Made by a program: the position numbers and the translations under genes. From NCBI GenBank assembly GCA_022571515.1, contig JACZXQ010000020.1, forward strand, positions 1 through 64,000: DNA of 64,000 nt, written 5' to 3'. This DNA is from Gemmatimonadota bacterium. Lineage in GTDB: Bacteria; Gemmatimonadota; Gemmatimonadetes; Longimicrobiales; Gaopeijiaceae. The notes beneath the pieces are model-generated. The model had not been told where the DNA came from, made no database searches, and saw only the letters and a program-made list of their open reading frames with translations. Shown one piece after another: positions 1 through 9,927 of the stretch; position 1 is the stretch's first letter, and each line of letters opens with the position of its first letter.

Positions 1-1
1 T

Positions 2-1570
2 CTCTTCCCCAACGGCCCGGGGACACTCTGGGTGGTGGCCGACACCGAGCAGCAGGGGGCTGGCGCGGCGGAGACCACGCTGGCGATCACGCTCGACAAC
101 CGTGACCTCATTGCGGGCATCAACTTCCTGGGAGGAGCGGGCGGTGTCGTGAGCGGTGGCCACACCTGGTGGGGCGGGGGAGATCTCGACTTCGAGGTCA
201 TCCCCGTGATCTACGATCCGAACCTCACGCTGAGCGCGATCGATATTCGCGCCTTGGGAGAGGCCTCGGCGAACGGCGGATCGTCCCTCGACTTCGGATC
301 GGGCCTCGGTGTGGCGCACCGCGTGACGGGCCCTCCGTTCACCTTCACGGCCCCACGTACACTGAACGACGGCTTCGTGGAGGACGATCCGACCCGTGAG
401 GGTCACACGATCAGCGTCGTGGGCGTGTTCGACGGCACCGGCCAGAACATCTCAAGCGACTTTATCCCCGGACGCACGACGGCGCTGGAGGGGCTGTTCG
501 TGGACTTCGTGGGGCCGCAGGTACCTCCTGGCACCAGACTGGAGGTCGACGGGGCGACGATCCTGGGTGGTGAATGGTTTTCCCTGGGCACTTTGGGTCT
601 GTCGGTCGTCTCGGAGTTCGGTGTTGGCGGAATCACCCCTCAATTCGACGCATCGGTAGGCGGCTCGGTCGTGGAGCCCGATGTCAAGACGATCGATGAC
701 TTGCCTGAGCGTGGCCTTCTGTACAGCCTGGCGCTCGAGTCCGTGGTGGACGATCTGGGGAACGAGGGCCCGGCTGCCAACGTCATCGTGACGAACCCGT
801 TCGGCGTAGACCGTACGCCGGTGGACCTCACGGGCGTCTTGCCGGTGGGAACGATCATCCTCAACCCCGACGACGATGGCGGCGACGGTATCGCGGACAA
901 TCAGGTATCGTTTACCGCGGCGGATCCTTTGCTCACCGACGGCTCGCCGGGCTCGGGCTACGGGGCGGGCACGGCGGTCGGGGTCGATGGCGCCGGGACG
1001 GTGATCGACCTTTCATCGAAGATCGCGCCCAACGCGACCGGTGCGAACACGCTGGACCCGTTCATCCTACCTGAGGAGACCTACACATTCGACCTCGCCG
1101 TGACCGACAACGCTACGCCGGCCAACACCGCGTCCGCGAGCGTTTCGTTCATCCTGGATCGCACGAAGCCCAGTACCAGCATGGTGAATCCGCCTCCGGG
1201 GAACACGACCTTGACCCTCTCGAGCGTCACGTGGCCCATTACAGGCAGCGTCGCCGACGCGAACGGCATATCGAGCGTGTTCTTGAGGGTTCGGGACGCG
1301 GACGCGGGTGGTTCGCCGGGCGTCTGCGAAGTCACGGACCCCTTGATCCCGATCGGCACCGGGCCCGGTCAGGTCAACCAGAACACTTTCGACCTCACGG
1401 CCGACGCGAGCGGCTTCTCGGTGGACGTTCAGATCTTCAAGAAGGGGGTCAACGTAACCCAGGTCGTCTGCTTCTTCATCGAGGCGGCCGACGTCGCCAC
1501 GGGCGTCGACGGTAACCTGGAGCCAAATATTAACATTACGGTGTTGCGCACCTCGATCGACTGGCTCTGA
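2..1570 (+). CDS. Secreted Ig-like repeat protein, 3' part only
   Basis: The reading frame is open to the left edge of the window (residues before the first GTG at 32 read LFPNGPGTLW), so this is the C-terminal part of a larger protein. About 520 residues are visible. It is rich in Gly, Asp, Thr and Val and poor in Lys, with stretches that look like bacterial Ig-like or cadherin-like beta sandwiches. Near residues 355-375 and 385-400 of the visible part are AVTDNATPANTASASVSF and ILDRTKPSTSMVNPPPGN, a transition typical of tandem Ig-like modules. Two cysteines near the end could form a disulphide. No catalytic motif, sortase signal or type IX sorting domain is seen; the protein ends in SIDWL. 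I infer an extracellular or outer-surface protein; function unknown. It converges on add, with 26 bases between the stop codons. Confidence 0.75.
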   Translation, partial: LFPNGPGTLWVVADTEQQGAGAAETTLAITLDNRDLIAGINFLGGAGGVVSGGHTWWGGGDLDFEVIPVIYDPNLTLSAIDIRALGEASANGGSSLDFGSGLGVAHRVTGPPFTFTAPRTLNDGFVEDDPTREGHTISVVGVFDGTGQNISSDFIPGRTTALEGLFVDFVGPQVPPGTRLEVDGATILGGEWFSLGTLGLSVVSEFGVGGITPQFDASVGGSVVEPDVKTIDDLPERGLLYSLALESVVDDLGNEGPAANVIVTNPFGVDRTPVDLTGVLPVGTIILNPDDDGGDGIADNQVSFTAADPLLTDGSPGSGYGAGTAVGVDGAGTVIDLSSKIAPNATGANTLDPFILPEETYTFDLAVTDNATPANTASASVSFILDRTKPSTSMVNPPPGNTTLTLSSVTWPITGSVADANGISSVFLRVRDADAGGSPGVCEVTDPLIPIGTGPGQVNQNTFDLTADASGFSVDVQIFKKGVNVTQVVCFFIEAADVATGVDGNLEPNINITVLRTSIDWL

Positions 1571-1596
1571 TCGGCTAGCCCACGGACGGATCAGCC

Positions 1597-2628
1597 CTAC
1601 CCCAACCCCTCCATCTCCGCCTCCACGCGGTCGAGCATCTCAGCCTTCTCGTCCGCGTGGAGGAACGCGCTCCGGAAGCCCATGCGGGCGATGCCCTTGA
1701 GTTCCTCCAGCGTGAACCCCATGTGCTCGTGCGCCATGACGTACTCGTTGGTCACCGTGGTGCCGGACATGAGCCGGTTGTCGGTGCACAGGCTGACCAC
1801 CAGGCCTTTGTCGTAGTAGAGCCGTAGCGGGTGATCGGCGTAGCTCGCCACGCCACGGGTCTGCACGTTCGACGTCAGGCAGATCTCCAGTGGCACCCGG
1901 AAATCGTTCACGTACTGCATGAGGTCCGGGTCCTCGTGCAGCCGCGTGCCGTGGCCGATGCGGTTGGCTCGGCAGTAGTGCAGCGCCTGGTGGATCGATT
2001 CCGGGCCGTAGGCTTCGCCCGCGTGGATCGTGGTGGCCATGTTGCGGTTGATCACCGTGAAGAACGCGTTGCGATGCTTCTTGGCCGGGTAGTTGTACTC
2101 GGCGCCGGCCAGGTCGAAGGCCACCACGCCACGCCCTTTGTACGCCACGGTCAGGTCGGCCAGGTCCCTCGATGTCTCGGGCTCCATGTTGCGGATCCCG
2201 CAGACGATCAGCCCGGTCTTGATGTCGTACTCGCTCTCGGCGCGAGCGAGGCCGCGTAGCGGGGCCTCCACGGCCTCCGTGAGCGGCAGGCCCTCCTCCG
2301 TGTGCAGCACGGGCGAATAGCGCACCTCCAGGTAGCGCACGTTCTCACGGGCGTTGTCCTCGGCTAGCTCGAAGGCGACCCGCTCGAGCGCGTCGGCGTG
2401 CTGCATCACGGAGAGCGTGATGGCGAACTTGGCCAGGTACTCCTCCAGGTTGCGCGTATCCGCCGCCAGCATCGACGTGGCCAGCTCACCCGCATCGGAC
2501 GTGGGAAGGCTCTTCCCATGTTCCTGGGCCAGATCGAGCAGCGTCTGGGGACGCAAGCTGCCGTCCAGGTGGACGTGAAGCTCGGTCTTTGGGAGACGGT
2601 GGAGGAGATCCTGCATCGTGCCGCTCAT
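1597..2628 (-). CDS. add: Adenosine deaminase
   Basis: Deaminates adenosine or deoxyadenosine to inosine or deoxyinosine in purine salvage; cytosolic, zinc-dependent. The protein is 343 residues, the usual length. Zinc and catalytic residues are visible: His18 and His20 (ELHVHLDGS), His202 and Glu205 (IHAGEA), His226 (RIGHGTRL) and Asp282. The residue after Asp282 is Asn (CTDNRLMSGT), whereas mammalian ADA has a second Asp (NTDDP) that contacts the purine; from memory, actinobacterial ADAs also carry TDN. It is the last gene of the minus-strand purine run and its ATG overlaps the purF stop (ATGA). Sitting beside purF it would return adenosine to IMP-forming salvage. Adenine deaminase is a possible alternative within this superfamily. 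Confidence 0.9.
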   Translation of the reverse strand: MSGTMQDLLHRLPKTELHVHLDGSLRPQTLLDLAQEHGKSLPTSDAGELATSMLAADTRNLEEYLAKFAITLSVMQHADALERVAFELAEDNARENVRYLEVRYSPVLHTEEGLPLTEAVEAPLRGLARAESEYDIKTGLIVCGIRNMEPETSRDLADLTVAYKGRGVVAFDLAGAEYNYPAKKHRNAFFTVINRNMATTIHAGEAYGPESIHQALHYCRANRIGHGTRLHEDPDLMQYVNDFRVPLEICLTSNVQTRGVASYADHPLRLYYDKGLVVSLCTDNRLMSGTTVTNEYVMAHEHMGFTLEELKGIARMGFRSAFLHADEKAEMLDRVEAEMEGLG

Positions 2629-4103
2629 GCGTCCCCTTGGCTGGCCAGCACCTCGGCCGGGTGGTTACCGGGGATGAAGCCGCGCTCGAGGTCCACCAGG
2701 GGCGCCGTGTACCGGCCGGAGAAGCAGGCGTCGCAGAATGTGCCGTGGTCTGACACCGCGGCCGTCATTCCTTCCAGGGAAAGATAACCCAGGGAGTCCA
2801 CGCCCAGCTCTTCGGCGATCTCCTCGACGGTCAGGCGAGAGCCGATGAGTTCGTCGTGGCTGGGCATGTCGATGCCGTAGAAGCATGGGAAACGCACCGG
2901 TGGGGACCCGATTCGGAAGTGCACCTCCGTCGCGCCGGCCCGGCGGATGAACTTCACCAGGCTGCGGCTCGTCGTGCCCCTGACCAGGGAGTCGTCCACC
3001 ACGACCACGCGCCGGCCCTCCAGAAGCTCACGCACTGGAGCGTACTTCATGCGGGCGCCGAAGTCTCTGTCGGCTTGAGATGGCTTGATGAACGTTCGAC
3101 CCACGTAGTGGTTCCGGAGCAGCCCCAGCTCGAAGGGGATGCCGCTCTGCTCGGCGAACCCGAGCGCCGCCGAGTTGGCGCTGTCCGGCACGGCGATCAC
3201 CGCATCGGCATCGACGGGGTGCTCGAGCGCGAGTTGTCGGCCGAAGGCCTTGCGGGCCCTGTCCACGCTGATGCCCCACAGGCGTGAGTCGGGGCGGGCA
3301 AAATACACCAGCTCGAAGATGCAGGGCGCCGGCTCGGGCACCGGCTCCAGGCTGCGCAGGGGCTCCACTCGGTCACCTTGGATCTTCAGGACCTCACCGG
3401 GCGCGATGTCCCGTACGTAGTCGGCCTCCATGATGTCCAGGGCGCATGTCTCGCTGGCCACGATGTGCCCGTCGTCCTTACGGCCCAGCACGAGCGGCCT
3501 GAAGCCGTGTGGGTCACGAACCGCGTAGAGGGTGTCCCCGATGGTGATCGCCAGTGAGAAGGCGCCTTCCAGGTGGCTCAGGGCATCGTCCAACTGGTGG
3601 TCCACCGAGTCGTGGCGTGAACGGGCGATGAGATGGATGATCACCTCGGAGTCGCTGGTCGTCTGGAAGATCGCTCCCTCCTTGACCAGTCGTGTGCGGA
3701 GGTCGATCGCGTTCGTGATGTTACCGTTGTGCGAAACAGCCAGATCGCCCTCCGCGTAGCTCACTTGGATCGGCTGGGCGTTGCGAATGCCTGCACCTCC
3801 CGCCGTCGAATAGCGCACGTGCCCGATCGCGATCCGGCCCGGGAGCTTGAGCAGCGTGGCCGCGTCGAACACATCCGCTACGAGTCCTAAACCCTTGTGG
3901 AGTATCGCCTTACCTTCGTGCGTAACGCAGATGCCGGCCGCTTCTTGCCCACGGTGTTGGAGCGCGTAGAGCGCCAAGAACGTGAGTTCGGCGGCACCCT
4001 CCACGTTGCTGACGCCGACGACGCCGCATTCCTCGCGCAGGCCGTCTCCGTCCAACTCGGACATCAGGATGTCTGTGGCAGGAAGGGGTAGGTCTCGGCT
4101 CAT
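2625..4103 (-). CDS. purF: Amidophosphoribosyltransferase
   Basis: First committed step of de novo purine synthesis: PRPP and glutamine give 5-phosphoribosylamine. Domains: N-terminal Ntn-type glutaminase with nucleophile Cys26 (EECGVVGV), and a C-terminal phosphoribosyltransferase with the PRPP loop VVVVDDSLVRGTTSR at about 366-380. Cys261, Cys407, Cys457 and Cys460 match the pattern of the 4Fe-4S, propeptide-containing Bacillus-type enzyme. From the ATG at 4103 the leader before Cys26 is 25 residues; an internal ATG at 4064 would leave 12, close to the 11-residue Bacillus propeptide. Neither start has a strong Shine-Dalgarno sequence, so the start is uncertain. It lies 3 bases after purL and overlaps add by 4. 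Confidence 0.96.
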   Translation of the reverse strand: MSRDLPLPATDILMSELDGDGLREECGVVGVSNVEGAAELTFLALYALQHRGQEAAGICVTHEGKAILHKGLGLVADVFDAATLLKLPGRIAIGHVRYSTAGGAGIRNAQPIQVSYAEGDLAVSHNGNITNAIDLRTRLVKEGAIFQTTSDSEVIIHLIARSRHDSVDHQLDDALSHLEGAFSLAITIGDTLYAVRDPHGFRPLVLGRKDDGHIVASETCALDIMEADYVRDIAPGEVLKIQGDRVEPLRSLEPVPEPAPCIFELVYFARPDSRLWGISVDRARKAFGRQLALEHPVDADAVIAVPDSANSAALGFAEQSGIPFELGLLRNHYVGRTFIKPSQADRDFGARMKYAPVRELLEGRRVVVVDDSLVRGTTSRSLVKFIRRAGATEVHFRIGSPPVRFPCFYGIDMPSHDELIGSRLTVEEIAEELGVDSLGYLSLEGMTAAVSDHGTFCDACFSGRYTAPLVDLERGFIPGNHPAEVLASQGDA

Positions 4104-4106
4104 GTA

Positions 4107-6416
4107 TTATTCGCGGCCGCCGGCGTCCATGATGTTCGAGATCGTATCGAAGAATAGCGCCTTCATCGAATTCAAGTCGACCTTCATGTCGGCGCTCTTG
4201 GCGTGCATGACGAAGCCTGAAGCGGCCTCCGTGACCGTCCCGATCACCCTCGAGGGCACGCCGTGGTCACGGGCGAGCTGCTGCAGTTTCTCCGCGTTTT
4301 TCGAGTGGCAAGAGACGATCACGCGCCCTTGGGCCTCACCGAAGAAGAGCGCCGCCGTAGGAAGTGGATCGTCCAACGTCACCTCCACTCCGAGCAGCGC
4401 CTCGCCGTCTCCCAACGCGCATTCGGCCAGGGCGCAGGCGAGTCCCCCTTCCGACACGTCGTGTGCCGACTTGACCAGCCCCTTCTGGATGGCCGCGAGC
4501 ACGGCGTGCTGGAGCCGGCGCTCGCCCAAGAGGTCCACTTCGGGTGGAGGACCCGCGACGAGGTCGTGGATGACGTAGAGATACTCGCTGCCACCCAGCT
4601 CGTTCGTGTTGTCTCCGAGCAGAACGATGGCGTCGCCTACCGACTGAAACGCATGACGGGTGAGCTTGTCGACGTCATCGAGGATTCCCACCATGCCGAT
4701 CACGGGTGTCGGGTAGATCGCTTTGCCGTCCGTTTCGTTGTAGAAGGACACGTTCCCGCCCGTTACCGGGGTCTCGAACAGCTTGCATGCCTCGGCCATG
4801 CCCAGGACGGCCTCGCGGAACTGGTAGTAGATATGGCTCTTGAGCGGGCTGCCGAAGTTGAGGTTGTTCGTCACGGCGGTGGGTAACGCGCCTACGCACA
4901 CCAGGTTCCGTGCGGCTTCGGCGACCGCGATCATGGCCCCCGTGCGCGGCTCCAGATAGACGTAACGGCCGTTGCAGTCCGTGGTGGCCGCCACGGCCTT
5001 CGTGGTGCCTCGGATGCGGATGACGCCGGCGTCGCCGCCCGGGCCGAGCACCGTGCCGGTTCGTACGGTCGTGTCGTATTGTTGGTAGATCCAGCGCTTC
5101 GAAGCGATGTTTGGCGATTCGAGTAGCCTGATGAACACATCGGCCGGCGAGCCCTCGAGTTCCTCATAGGGCGACAGGTCCATTTTTCGGAGTGCCTGCA
5201 CGTCCTCGGCCTCGACTCCCTCGCGCTCATACGTCGGGCACCCTTCGGTGAGCGGCAACGCGGGGATCTCGGCCACCACGCGGTCGCCCTCGAGGACGCG
5301 GAACGTGCCGTCGTCGGTGACCTTGCCGACTTCCGCCGCTTCCAGCTCCCACTTCTCGAGAATGGCTCGAACGTCGGCCTCGTGGCCCACCTTCGCGACG
5401 ACCAGCATACGCTCCTGCGACTCCGAGAGGAGGATCTCGTAGGGCGTCATGTCCGGCTCACGCACCGGCACCGCGAGTGTATCGATCTCCACCCCCGTCC
5501 CGGAACGGCCGGCCATCTCCGACGCGGTCGACGTGAGTCCGGCGGCTCCCATGTCCTGGATGCCGACGATGTGACCGCTCCTGATCAGCTCGAGGCTGGC
5601 TTCCAGCAGCAGCTTTTCGGTGAAGGGGTCGCCCACCTGTACCTGCGGGCGACTGGCCTCCGTGTCCTCGCTCAGCTCCTCACTCGCGAAGGTGGCCCCG
5701 TGGATGCCGTCCCGGCCGGTACGGGCACCCACTGCCATGAGCGTATTGCCGACCCCGGCCGCCTCGCCCTTGATCAGTTCGTCGACCTTCATCAGGCCGA
5801 GGCACATAGGGTTGACGATCGGATTGTCCTCGTAGCCGCGGTCGAACTGAACCTCGCCGCCGATGTTCGGGATGCCGACGCAGTTGCCGTAGTCGCCGAT
5901 CCCGCGCACGACGCCATCGAACAGATAGCGGACCCGGCCCGAGTCGAGGTCGCCGAACCTGAGCGAGTCGAGGATCGCAATGGGGCGTGCCCCCATGGTG
6001 AACACGTCCCTCAAGATGCCGCCCACCCCCGTGGCAGCTCCCTGATAGGGTTCGACCGCCGACGGGTGATTGTGGGACTCGATCTTGAACGCCAGGGCGA
6101 GCCCGTCTCCCAGATCGATGACGCCCGCATTTTCGCCCGGGCCCTGGATGACCCAAGGGGCCTCGGTCGGGAGCAGGCGGAGCAGGCGCTTCGAGTTCTT
6201 GTAGCCGCAGTGCTCCGACCACATGGCGCTGAAGATGCCCAACTCCGTGAACGTGGGTTCTCGCCCCAGGACGTCTCGTACCCGGTCGTACTCCTCCGGC
6301 GAGAGCCCGTGATCCTGGACCAGTTCAGGGGTGATGGGTGGGTCGCCGGGGCGGGGCTGCGGCGCTGTGGCGGCTCCGATGCCGCCGACCGAGTTACTCT
6401 CCGAGCTCTCGCTCAC
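4107..6416 (-). CDS. purL: Phosphoribosylformylglycinamidine synthase, large subunit
   Basis: Converts FGAR to FGAM with ATP and ammonia supplied by PurQ. At 769 residues it is the small, stand-alone PurL that works in a PurS-PurQ-PurL complex. Recognisable segments are [15 protein letters not shown] near residue 70, [20 protein letters not shown] near residue 115 and [15 protein letters not shown] near residue 290. The GTG start at 6416 is preceded at about 8 bases by AAGG. A 41-base gap separates it from purQ, one of the few gaps in this operon, and purF follows after 3 bases. Confidence 0.96.
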   Translation of the reverse strand: MSESSESNSVGGIGAATAPQPRPGDPPITPELVQDHGLSPEEYDRVRDVLGREPTFTELGIFSAMWSEHCGYKNSKRLLRLLPTEAPWVIQGPGENAGVIDLGDGLALAFKIESHNHPSAVEPYQGAATGVGGILRDVFTMGARPIAILDSLRFGDLDSGRVRYLFDGVVRGIGDYGNCVGIPNIGGEVQFDRGYEDNPIVNPMCLGLMKVDELIKGEAAGVGNTLMAVGARTGRDGIHGATFASEELSEDTEASRPQVQVGDPFTEKLLLEASLELIRSGHIVGIQDMGAAGLTSTASEMAGRSGTGVEIDTLAVPVREPDMTPYEILLSESQERMLVVAKVGHEADVRAILEKWELEAAEVGKVTDDGTFRVLEGDRVVAEIPALPLTEGCPTYEREGVEAEDVQALRKMDLSPYEELEGSPADVFIRLLESPNIASKRWIYQQYDTTVRTGTVLGPGGDAGVIRIRGTTKAVAATTDCNGRYVYLEPRTGAMIAVAEAARNLVCVGALPTAVTNNLNFGSPLKSHIYYQFREAVLGMAEACKLFETPVTGGNVSFYNETDGKAIYPTPVIGMVGILDDVDKLTRHAFQSVGDAIVLLGDNTNELGGSEYLYVIHDLVAGPPPEVDLLGERRLQHAVLAAIQKGLVKSAHDVSEGGLACALAECALGDGEALLGVEVTLDDPLPTAALFFGEAQGRVIVSCHSKNAEKLQQLARDHGVPSRVIGTVTEAASGFVMHAKSADMKVDLNSMKALFFDTISNIMDAGGRE

Positions 6417-6457
6417 GTTTCGTGCCTTGCGGGGTTGAGGTTGGCATTGGGTTCTGG

Positions 6458-7156
6458 TCAGGCGGCGGCTGGGCTGAGTTGGCGTAGGAGCGACGTGAAA
6501 ACACCCAGGCCATCGACCGATCCCAGCACTTCCTCGACCGCCCTCTCGGGATGCGGCATCATGCCCAGAACGTTGCCCGCTTCATTGCGGATCCCGGCGA
6601 TGCTACGGGCCGAGCCGTTCGGATTCCAGCCCTCGCCGTCGTGGCCGCTCGGGTCACAATAACGAAACACGACCTGGCCTCCCGACTCCAGCGAGTCCAG
6701 CGTCTCCTCGTCCGCGTAGTAATTCCCTTCGGCGTGAGCGATGGGCATCCGCAGGGCCTGCCCCTGTCCATAGTCGCGTGAGAAGGTCGTGTCCGCGTTC
6801 TCGACACGGACCCACACGTCTTTGCTCTCGAACTTGAGCGTGTCGTTCCGTGTGAGCGCACCCGGGAGCAGTCCGGCCTCGCAAAGGATCTGAAAGCCGT
6901 TGCAGATGCCCAGGACCGGGCCGCCACCCGCCGCGAACGTCACGACCTGTTCCATGATCGGGCTCATGCGGGCGATGGCCCCGGCTCTCAGGTAATCTCC
7001 GTACGAGAAGCCCCCGGGGAGCACCACGGCGTCCACGCTGTCCAGCGCCGCATCCCGGTGCCAGATGAACTCCGGAACGCCGCCGACGCTCTTGATGGCT
7101 TGATAGACGTCGTAGTCACAGTTCGAGCCGGGGAACGTCACCACCGCCAACCTCAT
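6458..7156 (-). CDS. purQ: Phosphoribosylformylglycinamidine synthase, glutaminase subunit
   Basis: Class I glutamine amidotransferase that supplies ammonia to PurL. The protein is 232 residues and begins [16 protein letters not shown], the usual PurQ start; the frame is open for 28 more codons upstream, but those lie inside purS. The nucleophile Cys85 ([10 protein letters not shown]) and the His-Glu pair (MMPHPER, near residue 205) are present. The ATG at 7156 overlaps the purS stop as ATGA, which fits translational coupling and the fixed stoichiometry of the PurSQL complex. Confidence 0.96.
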   Translation of the reverse strand: MRLAVVTFPGSNCDYDVYQAIKSVGGVPEFIWHRDAALDSVDAVVLPGGFSYGDYLRAGAIARMSPIMEQVVTFAAGGGPVLGICNGFQILCEAGLLPGALTRNDTLKFESKDVWVRVENADTTFSRDYGQGQALRMPIAHAEGNYYADEETLDSLESGGQVVFRYCDPSGHDGEGWNPNGSARSIAGIRNEAGNVLGMMPHPERAVEEVLGSVDGLGVFTSLLRQLSPAAA

Positions 7157-7431
7157 GAGGTCTCCCCCGGTTCGGCGGCCGGCGACGCCATACCGATCTC
7201 GAAGTCCTCCGTTACCGGATTGGCGAGCAGGCCCCGGCACATCGCTTCGGCCTCCGCGATGGCCTCTTCGGATGAGGGTGCTTCCAAATCCACGTAGATC
7301 GCCTTGCCCACCCGCACGTTTCTCACCGACTCGTAGCCGAGCGAGTCGAGGGCGTGGTGGATGGCCTTTCCCTCCGGATCCAGGAGGCCCGGGCGTGGGA
7401 TGATGCGGATCTCGAGGTGGTGCCGAGTCAA
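7153..7431 (-). CDS. purS: Phosphoribosylformylglycinamidine synthase, PurS subunit
   Basis: Small 92-residue subunit that bridges PurL and PurQ. The sequence [20 protein letters not shown] and the later [13 protein letters not shown] are typical of PurS. The start is a TTG at 7431 overlapping the pssA stop (TTGA), with GGAG about 8 bases upstream inside pssA. A TTG start combined with a 4-base overlap suggests that expression depends on ribosomes finishing pssA. The 3' end overlaps purQ by 4 bases. Confidence 0.92.
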   Translation of the reverse strand: MTRHHLEIRIIPRPGLLDPEGKAIHHALDSLGYESVRNVRVGKAIYVDLEAPSSEEAIAEAEAMCRGLLANPVTEDFEIGMASPAAEPGETS

Positions 7432-8300
7432 TTGTCGTTCTCCGGATGTCGCGCGTCAGGGTTGAATGGCCCCGGCGTCAGGTCGCCGTAATCGAGTGTG
7501 CGGACCTCATCGGCTTCCTCGGGAATCTCCGCATCCAGGAGAGGGTCCCGGTCGGGGAGTCGCTCCAGGAGCCCGGCGATGACCGAGCGCGTGAGGCCCC
7601 ACGCGGTGTACATGACCAGCATGGGAAAGAAGTAGTACCGGGGGATGGTGATGGCCGCGACCACGTTCCCGAACAACCACGTGGTTGTGAGTACGCCCTT
7701 CCGTGTCTTGAAGCTGATCCTCGGCATGACAGGATACGGCACGTGGCTCAGCATGAGCGCGCTCAGCATGATCATGACCACGCCCATGATTCGCGGCCAC
7801 GGCATGCCGGCCATGTAGTCCTGGAAAAAAGGCGTCTGGCTGAAGGGGTAGTATGCCGCGAGGATCATGCCCGCCGTGGTGGACGGCAGGCCGTTGAACT
7901 GGGTCTTGGCCGCGCCGCCCTGCTCGACGTTGAAACGAGCCAGGCGCACGACCACGGCCGTGACGTACGTGAAGGGCAGCGTCCAGCTCCAGTTCGCGTC
8001 CGAGAAATACAGCGTGTACATGATGAACGCGGGGGCCACGCCGAAGCTGATGGCGTCCACCAGGGAGTCCAGTTCTTCGCCGAAGGTGGATCCGGTCCGG
8101 GTGAAGCGGGCCACGCGGCCATCCAGCATGTCGAGGACCGAGGCCAGGATGATGAACCAGCATGCCTGGAGCATCTCGCCGCGCGTCGCGGCCACGATGG
8201 CGTAGAAGCCGAAGAAGAGGTTCGCCAGCGTGAATGCGGAGGGAAGGATGATGATCCCTCGCTGTAGCTGAGCCCGCCTACGGCCGGGTTGCTCGCTCAT
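7428..8300 (-). CDS. pssA: CDP-diacylglycerol-serine O-phosphatidyltransferase
   Basis: Makes phosphatidylserine from CDP-diacylglycerol and serine. The CDP-alcohol phosphotransferase signature is complete at residues 60-82: DG, then AR, then G, D and D at the family spacing (start [19 protein letters not shown]). Several hydrophobic membrane segments follow. The C-terminal about 45 residues are acidic and soluble. The protein is 290 residues. It overlaps psd upstream and purS downstream by 4 bases each (ATGA and TTGA), so phosphatidylserine formation and its decarboxylation are co-translated. Finding this pair embedded in a purine operon is unusual. Confidence 0.93.
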   Translation of the reverse strand: MSEQPGRRRAQLQRGIIILPSAFTLANLFFGFYAIVAATRGEMLQACWFIILASVLDMLDGRVARFTRTGSTFGEELDSLVDAISFGVAPAFIMYTLYFSDANWSWTLPFTYVTAVVVRLARFNVEQGGAAKTQFNGLPSTTAGMILAAYYPFSQTPFFQDYMAGMPWPRIMGVVMIMLSALMLSHVPYPVMPRISFKTRKGVLTTTWLFGNVVAAITIPRYYFFPMLVMYTAWGLTRSVIAGLLERLPDRDPLLDAEIPEEADEVRTLDYGDLTPGPFNPDARHPENDN

Positions 8301-8965
8301 GGCTCCACTCCGTGTCCAGGGACAACGGGTTGCCGGGCCATGACGGTGGTGCCACCCACGGCGCGGTCACCGACAGCGCATTCGACCGGCCACTCGAGTG
8401 GGATGAAGAGGTCCACACGAGAGCCGAACCGGATGAGGCCGATGCGCTCGCCGCGTTCGAGGGTCTGTCCCTCTTCCGGGTACGTGATGATCCGGCGCGC
8501 GATCAGGCCCGCGATCTGCCGCACGAGGAATCGCCCGGAATCGGTCACCACGCCGACGGAGGACTGCTCGTTCTCCTCGCTGGCTTTGGGGTGCCAGGCG
8601 ACTGCGAAGCCGCCCGGCTTGTACGCCCGGTGCACCACGGAGCCCGACGCGGGAGCCCGTTGCACATGCACGTTGAAGATGCTCAAGAAGATCGAGATTC
8701 TCCGGCAGGGACCCTCGAAGAAGCTGGGCTCCTCCACTTCCACGATTTCGATCACCTTGCCGTCGCCCGGGGCGAGCACCAACCCCTGTTCTTCCGGGAT
8801 TTGCCGGTCCGGATCTCGAAAGAAATAGAAGACCAGCAACGCGAGGGCCGTCACGGGCGCGATAGCCCAGGCGGCGATGGGGCTGTGCACCGCCATGGCC
8901 ATCGTGGCCGCGGTCGCCGCCGCGGCAATGAGCATGAAGGGGCGCCCTTCCCGCGCGAATCTCAT
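8297..8965 (-). CDS. psd: Phosphatidylserine decarboxylase, short type
   Basis: Decarboxylates phosphatidylserine to phosphatidylethanolamine. The product is 222 residues, the short proenzyme type. It has an N-terminal membrane hairpin (about residues 10-50), FYFFRDPDR just after it, and the self-cleavage site in LIRFGSRVDLFIP, where Gly181-Ser182 would be cut to make the pyruvoyl group. I chose the ATG at 8965, which overlaps the purC stop as ATGA; 76 further codons open upstream lie in purC and look non-coding in this frame. It overlaps pssA by 4 bases. Confidence 0.94.
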   Translation of the reverse strand: MRFAREGRPFMLIAAAATAATMAMAVHSPIAAWAIAPVTALALLVFYFFRDPDRQIPEEQGLVLAPGDGKVIEIVEVEEPSFFEGPCRRISIFLSIFNVHVQRAPASGSVVHRAYKPGGFAVAWHPKASEENEQSSVGVVTDSGRFLVRQIAGLIARRIITYPEEGQTLERGERIGLIRFGSRVDLFIPLEWPVECAVGDRAVGGTTVMARQPVVPGHGVEP

Positions 8966-9927
8966 CGAGTAAGGCCCTCGAAAACAGGGGGCTGGTAGTC
9001 GTCCAACTCGATACCCGTAAGCCTTCGAAAGATCTCCTTGTACCGATTCGTGGTCGCTTCCACCACATGAGCCGGGAGGTCCGGGGGCGGTGGCGCCTTG
9101 TCCCAGTCTTCCAGCCCATCCAGATAGTCCCGCACGGGCTGCTTGTCCAGGGAGGGCTGCCCGCGGCCCATTTCGTAACTCTCGCCCGGCCAAAAGCGGG
9201 ATGAATCGGGCGTGAGCACCTCGTCGATCAACAGGAGCCTGCCCTCTGCGTCGAAGCCGAACTCGAACTTCGTGTCGGCCAGGATGATGCCGTGCTCCTC
9301 GGCGACACGTGATCCGTGTTCGTAGATGCGGAGAGAGAGGTCGCGAGTGCGCTCGGCCGTCTCGCTGCCGAGGATACGGCCCGCGTCCTCGAAGGTGATG
9401 TTCTCATCGTGCCCTTCGACCGCTTTGGTGGCCGGTGAAAAAATGGGCGGCTCCAGGCGCTGGCTCTCGACCAAGCCCTCCGCCAGCGGTTGGTCGGCGA
9501 GCGTGCCGTGATCGCGGTATTCCCGCCAGGCGGATCCGGTGATGTAGCCACGGACCACGCACTCCACCATGAGCGGCTCGGTGCGCCGAACCAGCATGGA
9601 TCTTCGCGCCCAGGTGTCGCGCGTGTCCTCGAGGAGAGGGATACGCCGGATGATGGTATCCGGGTCGACGGAGAGAAGGTGATGGTCTATCGAGCCATGG
9701 AGCCCCGCCAGCCACCAGGCCGTGATCTGCGTGAGCACTTCGCCTTTCGACGGTATCGGCTGGGGCAGCACGACGTCGAAGGCGCTCACGCGATCGCTGG
9801 CTACGATCAGGAGCATGTCGTCGCCGGCGTCGTAGAGGTCTCTGACCTTGCCCTGGTGGAGTAGCGGCAGGGGTAGATCGGACCGGACCATCGCGCCTAT
9901 GTCAGTGTCAGAGTCAGACTCGAACAT
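8962..9927 (-). CDS. purC: Phosphoribosylaminoimidazole-succinocarboxamide synthase
   Basis: ATP-dependent joining of CAIR and aspartate to give SAICAR. The protein is 321 residues, longer than the about 240-residue Bacillus enzyme and nearer the about 300-residue yeast-like form. Visible family segments are LLHQGKVRDLYDAGDDMLLIVASDRVSAFD (broken here only by numbering; residues about 22-50), MVECVVRGYITGSAWREY near residue 120 and IILADTKFEFGFD near residue 215. The ATG at 9927 overlaps purB by 14 bases and has GGGAG 7 bases upstream; an internal ATG at 9891 has a poorer ribosome site. Confidence 0.95.
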   Translation of the reverse strand: MFESDSDTDIGAMVRSDLPLPLLHQGKVRDLYDAGDDMLLIVASDRVSAFDVVLPQPIPSKGEVLTQITAWWLAGLHGSIDHHLLSVDPDTIIRRIPLLEDTRDTWARRSMLVRRTEPLMVECVVRGYITGSAWREYRDHGTLADQPLAEGLVESQRLEPPIFSPATKAVEGHDENITFEDAGRILGSETAERTRDLSLRIYEHGSRVAEEHGIILADTKFEFGFDAEGRLLLIDEVLTPDSSRFWPGESYEMGRGQPSLDKQPVRDYLDGLEDWDKAPPPPDLPAHVVEATTNRYKEIFRRLTGIELDDYQPPVFEGLTR

